From Narthecium ossifragum (Eukaryota; Streptophyta; Magnoliopsida; Dioscoreales; Nartheciaceae), in assembly GCA_963920575.1 (NCBI GenBank), contig OY986972.1, positions 10,304,010 through 10,368,009 of the forward strand: 64,000 nucleotides of DNA, given 5' to 3'. Under the pieces are notes generated by a model. It saw only the letters and a program-made list of their open reading frames with translations, made no database searches and was not told where the DNA came from. Position 1 is the first letter of the stretch. Each line of letters opens with the position of its first letter. The translations under genes and the position numbers were made by a program. Shown here piece after piece: positions 23,911-35,279 of the stretch.

Positions 23911-24290
23911 GGCTAAAATATCTTTTAGTACCCTGTAGTTTCATTATAATGTTTATTAAGTCCATACACTTTTAACTTAGCCAATTTAGTCCTCTAACTT
24001 ACCTTTCAGTTTTAATGTGGGCCTCGCCCTCACCTTTCGTTAGAAAACCAACGGCGCCGTTGCTTCCCGCGATTACCCAACCTCATGACCTAGGGTTTAG
24101 TGTCGGGGAGGGGGGTTCCTCGGGTTCTTGGTGACGGTCGGAGACAGGGGTTCCGACGGTCGGAGAAAGGAGGTTCCGACGGTCGATCTTGGCGAGAAAG
24201 AAAGGGAGAGGAAGGGCACACATCATTCATCAGGCATTGGGTTTTTCCATCTTTTTCCTTTTTTACTTGGTTTTTTCAAAGGTACACGAT
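23911..24290 (+). repeat. MULE left terminal inverted repeat
   Basis: Inverted match to 42110-42525. The first about 190 bases are nearly collinear (gtgggcctcgccctcacctt against its complement). Weaker similarity, including the ggttcctcgggttcttgg motif and ggtacacgatgt, extends to about 24290. The similarity ends right around the start codon of the right-hand gene, so the TIRs probably carry the promoters. Confidence 0.85.
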
Positions 24291-24582
24291 GTTCCATATC
24301 CCAAATCTTTGGTCAAAACTATTTTATTTGTTAGCTAGTGTTACTACATTGGGTTTTGTTTTATAGGATGGGGTTTGCCATTCGAATGGGGCACATGTGG
24401 GGCTTTTAGACTTGTATATTATGGTGGGGATGTTTTCAATGCACCATTTATTGTCTCATGCCGAGAAATAGGGGACCACTGTATAATCTTCATAGACAAG
24501 GAACCATGTGAACTTAGTCATTTTGCATAGTTTAATTGTGCTTATGATGATCATATTAACTGTCATTCTTCTAAATTTTAGG

Positions 24583-27120
24583 ATGGCAGCTGGTGGAATT
24601 GTGATTCACATGCATCATGGGGGTATGCTTGTATTCAATGACCAAGAGGTTAAATACATAGGGGGTAGTGTGGGCACATTTAATAACTGTGACATTGACT
24701 TGTTGAGTGTGATAGAATTTGCTGAGATGGCCAAGGAACTCGGTTATCCTAGTTGTAAAAGGATGTGGTATGTCATACCAGGGACAACTATTGATGTGGG
24801 TCTTAGGCCATTAGAAACAGATAAAGATGTTGTGGATCTGTCAAACCCAGCTGGCAAATTAGGTGAACTTGATGTGTATTTAGAGCATAAAGTCATTGAG
24901 AATCCCATTATTGCTGATTATGCTGAAGTAGAAGAAGTTGACAAGAGGAAAGAAGCTGATAGGGATGCCTCTGAAGCCTACATTGTTGATTCTGAAAGTT
25001 GCCATGAGGAAGATGAAGAATACATGTCTGAGACATCTGATACTGAGGAAGTGGAATATGATCCTGAGGTTGAGAAAAGCAGTGATGATGATGAAGGTGA
25101 CATTGACTACAATGCCCATACTCATGTCAACTTGGTTTCTCTGTTAGGAGGGGAAGATGTGCATGGTGTGAGGCAGAAGATAGATGAGAATGCACAACAG
25201 AGGAAAGATACATGTGGAGAAGATGCAGAGGTTATGTCTGACTATCTCCCCAGTGATGAGCTTATCAGCCTCAATGGATCATCAGATGAGGAGGTTGACT
25301 CATACCCTGTTTTCAGAGAAGAAAGTGACATGAGGGGGGATATCAAACCAAGGGTGGGAACCAAGTTGCCAAGTCCAAGAGCCTTCAAGGACTATATCAC
25401 AGAATATGCAGTAAGAGGAGGCTACATGATCAAGTTCATAAAAAACTCAAAGATAAGGGTGACAACAAAGTGTGTTGATGGGTGTCCTTGGAGGATTCAT
25501 GCCTCCCTAATGCAGAACATGTCTATATTCCAGATCAAGACTATTAGGGAAACACACACCTGCAGTAGATCTTTCAGCTGTGGGCTTATTAATTCCACAT
25601 GGCTTGCAGACATGAAGTTAGGATTGATCCAGGCATGAAGTTGCAGACAATAATTGAGAAGGTTAAGAAGGATTTTATAGTCAACATTTCCAGAACCCAA
25701 GCCTACAAAGTAAGAACAAAAGCAAGGGCTAAGATTCAGGGAAGTTTTGTGGAGCAGTATGATAGGATCAGAGATTATTGTCATGAGATTATGAGAAGTA
25801 ATCATGGAAGCACCTGCATAGTAAAGGCCAATTTGGATCCAAGGGGCACTCATTCTATATTTGAGAGAGTCTATATTTGCTTTGATGCCTGCAAGAGGGG
25901 ATTCAAGGTTGGCTGCAGACCATTGGTTGGTCTTGATGGTTGTCATCTCAAGGGTGCTTGTGGAGGGCAACTACTTACTGCTATTGGAAGAGATGGGAAT
26001 GATCAAATGTATTCCATTTTCTATGCTATTGTGGAAATTGAGAATAGAGAGACATGGACATGGTTTCTGGAGCTTTTGTTGGCTGATATGGGACATGTTC
26101 AAGGGAATAAGTGAACATTTATAACTGATCAACAAAAGGTCTTTATGGCTATTTCAAATTTCATATAATTTTTGAAGGGAATATGTGGACATTTATAATG
26201 TGTTGTTTAAACATTGTAATGCAGGGCCTTATTCCTGTTATGCAAATCATAGGTTTTGTGCGAGGCATCTTTATGCCAATTTCAACAAAATTCATAAGGG
26301 GTTGCAATTGAAACAGATCACGTGAGATGCATCCAGGGCAACAAACAAGCCTTATTTTGATGCTATTATGGAGGAGCTGAAAGGTATTGATGAAGATGCC
26401 TTTAATTATATGTCCAATTTAACACCTAGTTGCCGGTGTAGTCATGCTTTTGATACACATCCACAATGTGACTTGTTATTTAATAACATGTATGAGGCTT
26501 TCAATAAGTTCATTTTGGATGCAAGAAGGAAACCAATCATCACCCTTCTGGAGGAAATAAGCCTGAAATTGATGACAAGGAGTAGGATAAAAAAGGATCA
26601 GATGTTGGCCAGTGATAATGACATCTGTCCAAGGATCCAAAAAAAGTTGGAAGATGCAAAGATTGCAACTAGAGATTGGATAGCAGACTGGTTATTAGAT
26701 ACGGAGTTTGAAGTAAGCTGTCTAGATGAAAAGTTCACAGTTTATTTGGACAAGAAGATTTGTAGTTGTAGAAAATGGGAGTTGACAGGAATCCCATGTG
26801 TCCATGCAGTGGCATGTATTTTTGGGAAAAGGGAAAGGCATGAGGACTATGTTGCCAAATGGTGCAAGAAGGAGACATACATGCTAGCATACAACCAAAA
26901 TAGCAGGCCCTTAAATGGACCCAGGTTGTGGCAGAGGTTATCAACTGACAAAACAGTGCCTCCAAAGTATAGAAGACCAGCTGGTAGGCAAAAGAAGTTA
27001 AGAAGAAAGGATCCAAATGAAGGCACAAGCTTCAACAAAGTAAGGAGGAGAAACACCACTGTTAGATGCACTAAGTGCTGGGAATGGGGTTACAACAAAA
27101 GGATCTGTCAATGGCCATAG
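24583..27120 (+). pseudogene. MULE transposase (mudrA type), broken
   Basis: The start is the Met after a splice-like acceptor (ctaaattttag) near 24581. In order: an N-terminal PB1-like domain (MHHGGMLVFNDQEVKYIGG, WYVIPG); an acidic spacer; the MuDR N-terminal domain (FKDYITEYAVRGGYMIKFI, CPWRIHAS, THTC); the DDE core (VGLDGCHLKGACGG; IGRDGNDQMYSIFYAIVE); a SWIM zinc finger (CSCRKWELTGIPCVHAVACI); and a worn C-terminal knuckle (RCTKCWEWGYNKRIC). Lesions: a frameshift at about 25605 between the MuDR and core parts; TGA codons at about 26112 and 26322 where the family usually has Trp; and a frame change near 26250. An intron of about 85 bases (gtcttt...gcag) sits after ITDQQK. Glycine/arginine-rich 3' exons continue to 27857, and past E1 at 41567-41810. 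Confidence 0.85.
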
Positions 27121-27857
27121 GCTCCCAAGCCCACCAACCAACCAGTCAATACTACAAATGAGAAAAGTTCAAATGTAAGAAAACTATAGTAGCTACTGAT
27201 TGTTAACCTTCTGTAGGTATTGATTGTTGTCTAGATGTCTAATTTTGTCATTATGTAGGTAAGTGGTAGGGGAGGGGGTTCCAGAGGAAGAGGCAGAGGT
27301 GTTCACACCTCAGGACATAATTCAAATGTATACTCACCATTTAAATTAGAGCAACTATGGTGGACATTCACTGTTGTTAATTGTTTTGTTTGTACTCATC
27401 AGGTGAGTGACAGGGGAAGGGGAACCAGAGGAAGAGGCAAAGGACAAGTAGCTGGAAGAGGTGAGAATGCTCAAGTGGCTGGGGGGGCCACAATACAAGG
27501 AAGAGGCTCAGTGTATGGGGCTCAGTGTATGGGAAAGGGCAAGGTCATGTAGTTGAGAAAGGACAAGGTCCTGTGGGTGGGAGAGGCCCAGGATATGGAG
27601 CTGAGATAGGCCATGGTGAAGTAGCAGGCAGAGGCCAAGTTTATCAGGTAACTGCCATGATGTATGTTGATTTGTCGTTTAAAACTTAGCTTGACTATGA
27701 GGCACATGTGTTGTAGGATGACTGAATTCCAACAAGAGACCAGTATGAAGAGCATGATCAAGAAAATGTAAGACAGCCCTGGAGACCAGCAGGAAGATCA
27801 TCAATAATTCAAAGAAGTGGTAGCCAGACTTGGAGGCCTAGAGAGAGAGAGCTGGAG
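27121..27857 (+). pseudogene. MULE transposase 3' region, Gly/Arg-rich exons
   Basis: It holds repeated ggaagaggcagaggt words coding GRGRG-like stretches, with AG acceptors before gtaagtggtaggggagg (about 27260) and gtgagtgacagggga (about 27405). The run is cut at 27857 by E1 and resumes at 41562 with agatatagaggaagactt and gtggagggagagctgg. It is probably the low-complexity tail of the transposase. Confidence 0.5.
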
Positions 27858-28072
27858 TGTGAGGATCCGTCCCTCTACTCCTGTGGCTCGTCGTGGACCG
27901 CAAGGGCAATTTGGTAAATTTGGTAAATTACGCCTTGTTGGCTAGTTTCACACCCGCAGGTGCACACACTGACCATGTTTGTGTTAATGTTTGGCTAGAA
28001 TGGTTAGTGGGACCCGGGATCGAAAGATCCGGGCTTGGACTTAAGTTTTAGCCCAAGTCTAGCTTTCTGCAC

Positions 28073-28175
28073 CTAAGGGATCAATCTTCCTAGCTAGGAG
28101 ATCGATCTCTTAGTGCCAGAAAGTCAAACCTAATTTGGCAAGGAAGATCGATCTCTTCTCAAAAGAGATTGATCT
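28073..28175. repeat. GATCGATC hairpin cluster upstream of the E1 TATA box (5' LTR)
   Basis: Two foldback units. In 28073-28113, ctaagggatcaatcttcctag faces ctaggagatcgatctcttag. The second is aagatcgatctctt followed by aagagattgatctctctt at about 28143-28180. Counterparts lie at about 39604-39715 in the 3' LTR. Confidence 0.75.
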
Positions 28176-28185
28176 CTCTTGAGTC

Positions 28186-28215
28186 GGTTCGTTCGTCTAT
28201 AAAACGAACGAAACC
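28186..28215 (+). promoter_or_regulatory. TATA box inside an inverted repeat, E1 5' LTR
   Basis: TATAAAA at 28198-28204 lies between GGTTCGTTCG (28186-28195) and CGAACGAAACC (28205-28215), complementary arms with one extra A. The arrangement is identical in the 3' LTR at 39720-39749. Confidence 0.7.
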
Positions 28216-28544
28216 TTTTCTTTTGATTTTTTTGGAAAATCCGAGATTTCAGCCGTGTTCTTGCTGGATTTGGCTTCGTTTGAGGAAGATCTAAGGCCTA
28301 GTAGCTTGGATTGAAGCTGCTATTGCATAGGTAGGGATCCTACCTACAATCTTTCGGGTTTTTGGAGTTTTTCCGGTTTGATTGTAATCTTTTGCTTAGA
28401 TCTATTAAAATACATGTTTGTTTTCCATGATTTCATCGGTTTTGGACTCGTGGTTTCTTAATCTACCTGATCCCAGAGTTTTGGGGATTTGGTTGTATTT
28501 TTCGGTGGTATTTCTCGTCGTCCGGTCACTGGAGAACCCATCCG

Positions 28545-28796
28545 GATCGATCTCCCTTGAGGGAAGATCGATCCCTTCTGAGGCGTCACGCCCAGCCCGA
28601 GCAGGATCAATCCCTCGGCGGGAGAAGATCGATCCTTTCCTAGGTTGAGGTGACGGGTTCCATGTCACGAAGAAGATCGATCTTCTCATCGATCCTTTTG
28701 GTGGAGAAGATCGATCTCCTTTGGTTGACATGGACGAGTTTTCTCCCAAGTACTAAGAAGATCGATCCCCTTGGGAAGGGAGATCGATTTCTTAGT
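28545..28796. repeat. GATCGATC hairpin cluster downstream of the E1 TATA box (5' LTR)
   Basis: At least four foldbacks with GATCGATC cores. Examples are ggatcgatctcccttgaggg with aagatcgatccc, and 28752-28796, where actaagaagatcgatcccctt faces aagggagatcgatttcttagt across ggg. The cluster should lie in the transcribed leader. The 3' LTR copy (about 40078-40300) has fewer units. Confidence 0.8.
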
Positions 28797-30069
28797 GGCT
28801 GAGGGGTGTTTTCGAGTGGCTTTTGCCCGCGGGGCTTTGTATGATGGTTTACTCTACTATTTCATATATGGTACATATGTTTAAGCATGTTAGCCCAATA
28901 ATAGGGGCAGTGGTGAACCGGGGGAGTGATGACTCCCGGGATGTTTAGAATAAACGGGCGGGTAGCCCTACAACTTTCCTTAGCCTTGCATGCCGGCGTG
29001 CGCCGAGGGCTTTATCTGTGATATCTGTGAGCTGTTGATTGCGGGGCTGATTCCCGATGCAGGTGTTGTGGCGGACAACTGATAGTTGGTGGTGGTACCA
29101 CTGTAGCAGTTTGTAGACCTTACTTATATGTTCACCACCCCGGACCGGCAGGGTGCCGTGCCCAGACCTTGTTTGATATACAATCACATACTGTTGCATG
29201 CTTATCTGTATATTCCTATGTGTGCTCATAACATGCATTGTTTTGTGCATTAGTTGCATGTGTGTAGGACGTTGGCGATGGGTTGATCGCCGATTCGGGG
29301 CTTTCGGGTAGTCTAGATCTAGCTCTTGGACCGTTGCGGGTAGCTTGGTCCAGGACTCGATTTGTAGTATTCAGTCGTTTTCGATGATAGGATTAGATGA
29401 CCTGAATACATGTGGTTTGATGTTTAGAGGTCGTGTCGACTCCAAATTGAATCTGAGGTGTAGGTGGTGTCCGGTGTTCTTGACTCTTGGGTCGAGGAGT
29501 GCCTACCCAGCGGTGTCTTTGCCCGCCAAACAGTGTCTTGTCTCCTGTTGAGAGTCTGCAGTGTTTTGGGCCTGCGTTCACGGACTCCCAGTAGGGTTAT
29601 GGAACCCTTGTATACACCCAGGGTAGACTTGGGGGTGTCACTGTTGTGTTCCCTCCCTTGTGAGCGTCGTAGTGTAGTGTCCCTGCTGAGCTTAGTACTC
29701 ACTCCTACCCGGGCTGCGTTTTGCAGGTGCTGGCGCTAGCTCTTCTTCAGTCGCCTCTACCGGGCAGGTGTTTGGTGTCGTGGCGGTGTCTGGCGGTGCT
29801 TGAGGTGCGGCGATCGTCAGTTCTACCCTTTTGCTTAGTTAGCCTCCTACGGGAGAGATTTGTATAACTTTTACCTTGTTGAGGATTTGTATCTATTTCA
29901 GTTTCAGTCTTTGACGTTTGTGATTGATTGTATAATACAGGATGATTATGAATTGCTAGGGAGACCACTATGATTAGAGGAAAACCTTGCCAAAATTTCC
30001 GTAGTAGATTAGGTTCCAGTTCGCATCGCCCGGCCCGGTTGGGCCTACGCGGGTCGGGGCGCGACAACT

Positions 30070-30081
30070 TGGTATCAGAGC
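30070..30081 (+). other. Primer-binding site of E1 (tRNA-iMet type)
   Basis: TGGTATCAGAGC three bases after the LTR end GCGACA. Confidence 0.9.
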
Positions 30082-30268
30082 ATAGGCTATAGATCTCAGG
30101 GAGTAGGATCAGGATATGGTTGAGATTGTGCGTGGAATGGGTTGGTTCTATGTCTAGTATATCCGTGCATGCTCTCTTTGTGTTGTGTATGTCTTCCGCT
30201 TTATTGTTGTGTTGCTTGTTTTCGGTTTCGGACGAGTAGACGCACGTTTGTCGTTGGTGATTGCGCAG

Positions 30269-31156
30269 ATGTCGGGAGCTCGAGGCCGACCTTCGGTTGT
30301 TGGTCGGGGTGGGGCATGACCTGGTTGACCCTCCCGGCCAGACAGGGTAGCACCTGTCAGGTAGGTCAGAGCTAGACGGACTGCACCATCACCAGCGGCG
30401 GTTTCGGTCGAGCAGGCGGAGGTCTTCCTCGCCGAGGAGGAGACCCCTGTTCCTGTCGACGGGTGGGCCTCGGTGGCTATCACGATGGCTTTTCAGTGAC
30501 TGAACCCGCCTAGGTTCAACGGTAGGTCTGGAGATCCGATCGCAGTGGACGACTGGCTCGATGGAGTCTCATGCGTCCTGGATGCTCTCTTCGTCGAGGA
30601 CGACCGGGTTCGGTTCACCCTCGCGGCGTTCCAGCTCGATGGAGACGCCCGTGACTGGTGGCGCACCGCCAAGCACACTAGTGATGGAGAGGTGCCAATG
30701 TGGGAGGAGTTCAGGGCAATGTTCTTAGACGTGTACTTCTTGCAGTACCAGTCCCTCTTGCAGGGTACTCGCTCCGTTCAGTAGTATGCCTCCAGGTTCA
30801 CGCACCTTGTTCGGTTTGTGGGGGCAGTTGCAGCAGATCAGACAGCTAGGGTGCGGCAGTTCGAGTGGGGACTTCGGCCAGAGATCCGGCGGCAGACCAG
30901 CTCACACTGCTTCCAGTCGTACTCAGCGATCCTGAACTGCGCCTTGGCAGTAGAGGCTCAGTTGCGGGACGACAGGTGCCGGGCAGTTCCACCAGCACCC
31001 TTCACCAGCACGCAGCAGCGACCCCAGGGCAGAGGGGGGTTCGGTAGGGGGCAGCAGCGGCGTCAGCGACCCTTTCAGCAGCAGCCGCCGCGTGCACTAC
31101 CGTACCAGCAGTCACTACCGAGCCCACCAACCCTGTTTCTACTGACGGCCGGGCCA
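30269..31156 (+). pseudogene. E1 gag, left part
   Basis: It starts MSGARGRPSVVGRGG and then meets two TGA codons and a TAG within 35 codons. The capsid-like domain is clear (PPRFNGRSGDPIAVDDWLD, DGDARDWWRTAK, FLDVYFLQYQ, then RFTHLVRFVGAV, RVRQFEWGLRPEIRR). This is the retrotransposon gag domain that forms the virus-like particle. A Gln-rich tail leads into what looks like a zinc knuckle, where element N1 is inserted at 31157. Most stops sit where one C-to-T change would restore an Arg or Gln codon. Confidence 0.8.
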
Positions 31157-32397
31157 TGTCACACCCCGACCCAGAAAACCCATCCAGGACGGGCGTGAGG
31201 GTCCTATCACTATTCATCTTCAAATCGGCGCGGTACAAAGCGGAAAAGACGGATAATCTAAACAATTATATTCCAGAGGCGAAACAGATTCAATTTATAC
31301 TATATCATCAAGTTGTACAGTTCATATTTGATACAAAAGCTCCCAAGAGATAGATTTAATACAATACTCCAAAATCCTCAGAAGTTTACATCATATACAT
31401 ATATGTCAAAAATGTACAACAGGTAATCCTCTAGCAACCTCAAGTGCCTCTGGATGTACTCGCGCCGCCAAAAGCCGAACCTGCTGGCTCCACTGAGGAA
31501 GAACTGCCGCCTGCACATGCAAACGCAGCCCGGGTAGGAGTGAGCGATAAGCTCAGTAGGGTTCTACTCTACGGCACACTGAAGGGAGGAAAACAACAAC
31601 AGAGTTGTCTCCCAGCTCAAGTCTAACGGATGTCGCGGGTCCCACAACCCTGTCGACTCTCCCAAGGGATCCTACTCTTCTCAACCGACCACGCTGGGAA
31701 ACTCAACCAACACGCTGGGAGGAAAGAACCGGAACCAGTAGGATCACCATTACCCAGCAGGAAACCACTGCCTGGGGACCATGTCAGGGACTTCGACACC
31801 CATCCTTAGAACTTAGCTTCGGAAGACAACCCAACCTATAAACCTCAACAAAGATCAGAGTCAACTAGCGTGAATCCTAAAAAGACATGAGACTTGATCA
31901 AACAATCACACCCTACTCCTGACTACCCATCCACGGTCCTAAGGCTAGATCCGAGCTACCCGAGAGCCTCGGATCGGCAACCTAAACCATCGCCCGCCTA
32001 ACCTCAAATGCCTCTAATGCATATAATGCATGAGCCTAGGCAAACATCTATCCTAGATGTCTCTACATGCCACATCAACAATTATAGGTTCCACAGATAT
32101 ACAATAGCCCTCGGCACTCGCCGGCAAGGGGCTAAGGTTCCACAATTCCTCATTAGCTAGCACTCATAGCTAGCTAATGGCTAAGCAAACAACTAAGCAC
32201 TTAACTACAATCAATCATGTATTAATTGCAAGTAGAACCATAGGTTTTCTAAAAAGGAAAGAACATTTGAATCAATCTCAAACCAAATGGAAATCCTTTG
32301 AAAACCTCATCAAATCCCCCTACATGCTTCCCAATATGTTTAGATACTAATCCCCCATCAAAACCATCCGAGAAATACCTGAAAACCAAATTCAACG

Positions 32398-32760
32398 GGT
32401 CACGGACGATGTCACGGTCGATCCGGGGATCGACCGTGAGACCACGGACGATGCTACGGTCGATCCGGCGATCGACCGTGAGACCCATGCGAAGAAAACC
32501 AAGGGCGACGGTCGATCCACCCATCGACCCTGAGAAGCCCAAAACCAAACAGCGCCTGACGGTCGATGCGACGGTCGATCCGACAGTCGATCGTCAGGTA
32601 AATGGCGAAAAGGAGGAACTCCCACGGTCGATCCATGCATCGACCCTGGGAGGCTAAAATCCCGACAGAGCCCGACGGTCGATGCGACGGTCGACCGTCA
32701 GGCCCAGAAAGGGTAAAACAACACTTGACGGTCGATGCACCGATCGACCGTCGAGCCTTG
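32398..32760. repeat. Palindrome array, LTR A copy 4
   Basis: ACGGTCGAT / ATCGACCGT units with spacers as in the other family-A LTRs. Several units carry point changes (ggacgatg, tcgaccctg). Confidence 0.8.
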
Positions 32761-33614
32761 GCACAGTTCATCAGAACAGTGCCGGAAATCCATTTCTTTG
32801 GATTTCAAGTATCAAATCAAGTTGAAATAAGATGAAATCTTGCAAGCAAGTATATTTAGCAAAGGGGAAGCTAATGGAGTGAAGAAATCCAGTTTTTGAC
32901 GGTTAAATCTCTTATCTAGGTCCAAATGGGCAAAAACCGACAAAACGGCGATAATACGGAAACCAACCGTTCAAATCCTGAAATCTCAACATAGGAATAC
33001 CGGAAAAGAGTTACACTACACACACAAAGAGTTACAAACCATTCTAACATGTATTCCTACAACGAAAGTATAATAATCCTATCCTAGGAGAACCCGATCC
33101 AAGGATCGAGGTAGAAACACCTACTTGAGCAAGTAGGGTAGCTCCTCCACGCGTGCCACCAGCTGAGCCGCCAAGATCCAAGCTCCGAAAGCCGAGTCTC
33201 CAAACCCTACCTCAGCCGAAGGAGAGAGAGAGAAGGGAAGAGAACGACAGGAGAAGAAGAGAAGGAATGAGAGAAAGAGACATGCCTTATATAGAAATTC
33301 CAAATCTATCTCAGCCGTCCAAATCGATCTTTCCCGATCGAGCTCCGATCCTCCGATCGGACGCACCCTAGGGATTCTAATCAAACACATACATCAATCA
33401 AAGTCAATGTGTGGAACGCGGGTGTGAAACCGACCACCAGAGGGCATATTAACCAAAATGCCCCCGGGGTCCAAAACCGCCACACGATCGCCCGATCGTG
33501 CCCAACGCGGAACCAAACCGACAGGAAACTGGCTCTCGACCCACGTGGTCGAGTCAGGTCTGAGGGGCGGGCCCTCACAACCTAAACACCTTAAAAAGAA
33601 TTTCCTCCCGAAAT

Positions 33615-34047
33615 TCAAGGTTGAAGCCGGGGAAAAGAGAAACAACTAAGCCTACCTGCACAAACAAGGCTACAGCTAGGGGCGCCAACGCCCACAACAA
33701 GGAAACTACCTGAAGAGGTGAACAGTCGGGGAAACTCCCGACGCATGCGATCCTCTCGCTCCCAAGTCAAACTCTCTGCACTGCCATGTCTCCACCTGAC
33801 CATGACCAACGGTAATGATCTGCCTCTCAGAACCTGATCCCGTCTGTCCATGATCTGCACTGGCTGCTCTATGTAGGTGGCATCCTCCTCAACCTCGAGG
33901 TCGTCGTGTCTGATCACGTGAGAAGGATCTGGAACGTACTTCCGCAGCATAGACACGTGGAAGCTGGGGTGGACTGCTGACATGTGCGGAGGTAGAGCCA
34001 ACTGGTAGGCGACTGCTCCGACGCGCCTGACGATCTCAAAAGGACCC
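33615..34047 (-). pseudogene. N1 integrase tail and chromodomain
   Basis: Reverse-strand frame of about 128 codons: LPPHMSAVHPSFHVSMLRKY, then VQIMDRRDQVLRG, then WRHGSAESLTWEREDRMRRE. It closely matches the tail of element A (5292-5735). It encodes the last part of a chromovirus integrase with its chromodomain, but without the catalytic core. Confidence 0.8.
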
Positions 34048-34105
34048 GTCTTCGGGATGTCGCAATCCCGAATCCGTGAACTCGTACAACCCGTACCTGT
34101 GCAGG

Positions 34106-34483
34106 CTCCGTCAGGGGGAGGCCAAGGTCAGCAGCCTAGCGGCGTGTCGACCACGTGTTTCCAGTGCGGGCAGCCGAGCCACTACCGTAGAGACTGTCCT
34201 TTGTGAGGAGCGCGGAGCGCTATGTTGCAAGGCAGTAGAGGCGGAGGGCCCAGTGCCTGGCAGGGGAGCGGGGGTGGACGCGGACCGGGGTGTCCCAGAG
34301 GTAAAGGCGGCCAATGGGGGCAGGTGTTTGCCCTCCCAGTTCGCGAGTAGCAGGACACCGTTCAGCTGTATCAGCCGCCACCGCTGTACCAGTAGCCTTT
34401 ACAGTACCAGCAGCCACCGCAGTACCAGCAGCCTTTACAGACAGCCGCAGCAATACCAGTAGCCGTAGTAGTACCAGCAGGCG
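34106..34483 (+). pseudogene. E1 gag, right part with zinc knuckle
   Basis: After N1 the frame gives a CCHC knuckle (CFQCGQPSHYRRDC) near 34160-34200, then Gly-rich and Gln/Pro/Tyr-rich low-complexity sequence with several stops. This is the nucleocapsid end of E1 gag. Confidence 0.7.
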
Positions 34484-35279
34484 ATGGCAGAGCCATCCGT
34501 CCTCAGAGGTATCTTTCAGCTTTCTAGTTTCTTAGTAGATGTGCTGATAGATTCAGGGGCGTCTCACTCCTACATTGCTAGCATGTGCATGGCATCGCTA
34601 GGGTTAGAGACGAGTCGGCTAGAGGTGAGACAGTCTGTAGACTCACCAATCGGCGGGGCAATCAGGGTAGACCGGGTCTGCCGATCGTGTTCGTTGGAGG
34701 TTGGAGGCCTCCAGGTCTGTCTAGACCTGTGGGTACTAGAGATGACCGGCTTTGACGTGATACTCGGTATGGACTGGTTGGCAGCATACCGAGCCGTCAT
34801 CGACTGTGGTCGCCGGAGGGTGGTCACTTGGACACCCGACGGGACACGATTTGTGTTGTTAGGGGATCGGTTCTCCACCGATTCCTTTGCTTGTGGTGTG
34901 GGGAGGCGTGGCAGCGAGCTCTCAGCCTTGTTGGCCAGCCTGTCCCTGTCCGGTTCTGAGGGAGTGCAGCAGAGCAGTTTTCCCAGGATCGTGTGCGACT
35001 ACACCGACGTGTTTCCCGAGGTGTTGCCAGGGCTTCCACCGCCCAGAGAGGTCGATCTCAAGATCGACCTAGTACCAGGTACCGCACCGATCTCTCTCCC
35101 AGCTTTCCGGATGGCACCAGCAGAGCAGAGTGAGGTGAGAGACACCAGAACAGCAGTTGCAGGGTTGTCAGCGTGGAAGTGGCAGGCTCTAGAGACGGCG
35201 GGCCAGTTGGGGCTCGAGTTTGAGGATCGGGGATCCATCAGCTTTCTCTACGCAATGCAGAGTATGCCAGCAGTCTTAG
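34484..35279 (+). pseudogene. E1 protease fused by deletion to an RNase H/integrase linker
   Basis: Open frame: the protease motif VDVLIDSGASHSYIA, then FDVILGMDWLAAYRAVIDCG, then CDYTDVFPEVLPGLPPPR and the RT entry SLPAFRMAPAEQ. The sequence then jumps to AVAGLSAWKWQALETAGQ and FLYAMQSMPAVL. In element A that motif lies between RNase H and the integrase zinc finger. The RT and RNase H domains, about 350 codons, are therefore deleted. The frame ends where the family-A solo LTR starts. Confidence 0.85.

Larger units (their letters stand above)
27858..30066 (+). repeat. E1 5' LTR (2.2 kb)
   Basis: It pairs with 39401-41561 over its whole length, with small indels. Contents in order: the conserved TTTGGTAAATT / TTTCACACCCGC block, hairpins with GATCGATC cores, a TATA box in the loop of an inverted repeat, a second hairpin cluster, and the shared GAGCTTAG / CTCACTCCTACCCGGGCTGC block near 29680-29725. 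Confidence 0.9.
31157..34105 (-). mobile_element. N1: 5'-truncated family-A chromovirus inside E1 gag
   Basis: It consists of a complete family-A 3' LTR (31157-33579, TGTCACACCCCGACC to GCCCTCACA), followed rightward by the reverse-strand chromodomain and integrase tail (33580 to about 34047). It then stops abruptly in a scrambled joint of RT pieces (34048-34105). No 5' LTR, PBS or TSD was found. The palindrome array of this copy is at 32398-32760, and the TATA-like box is near 33287. Confidence 0.75.
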
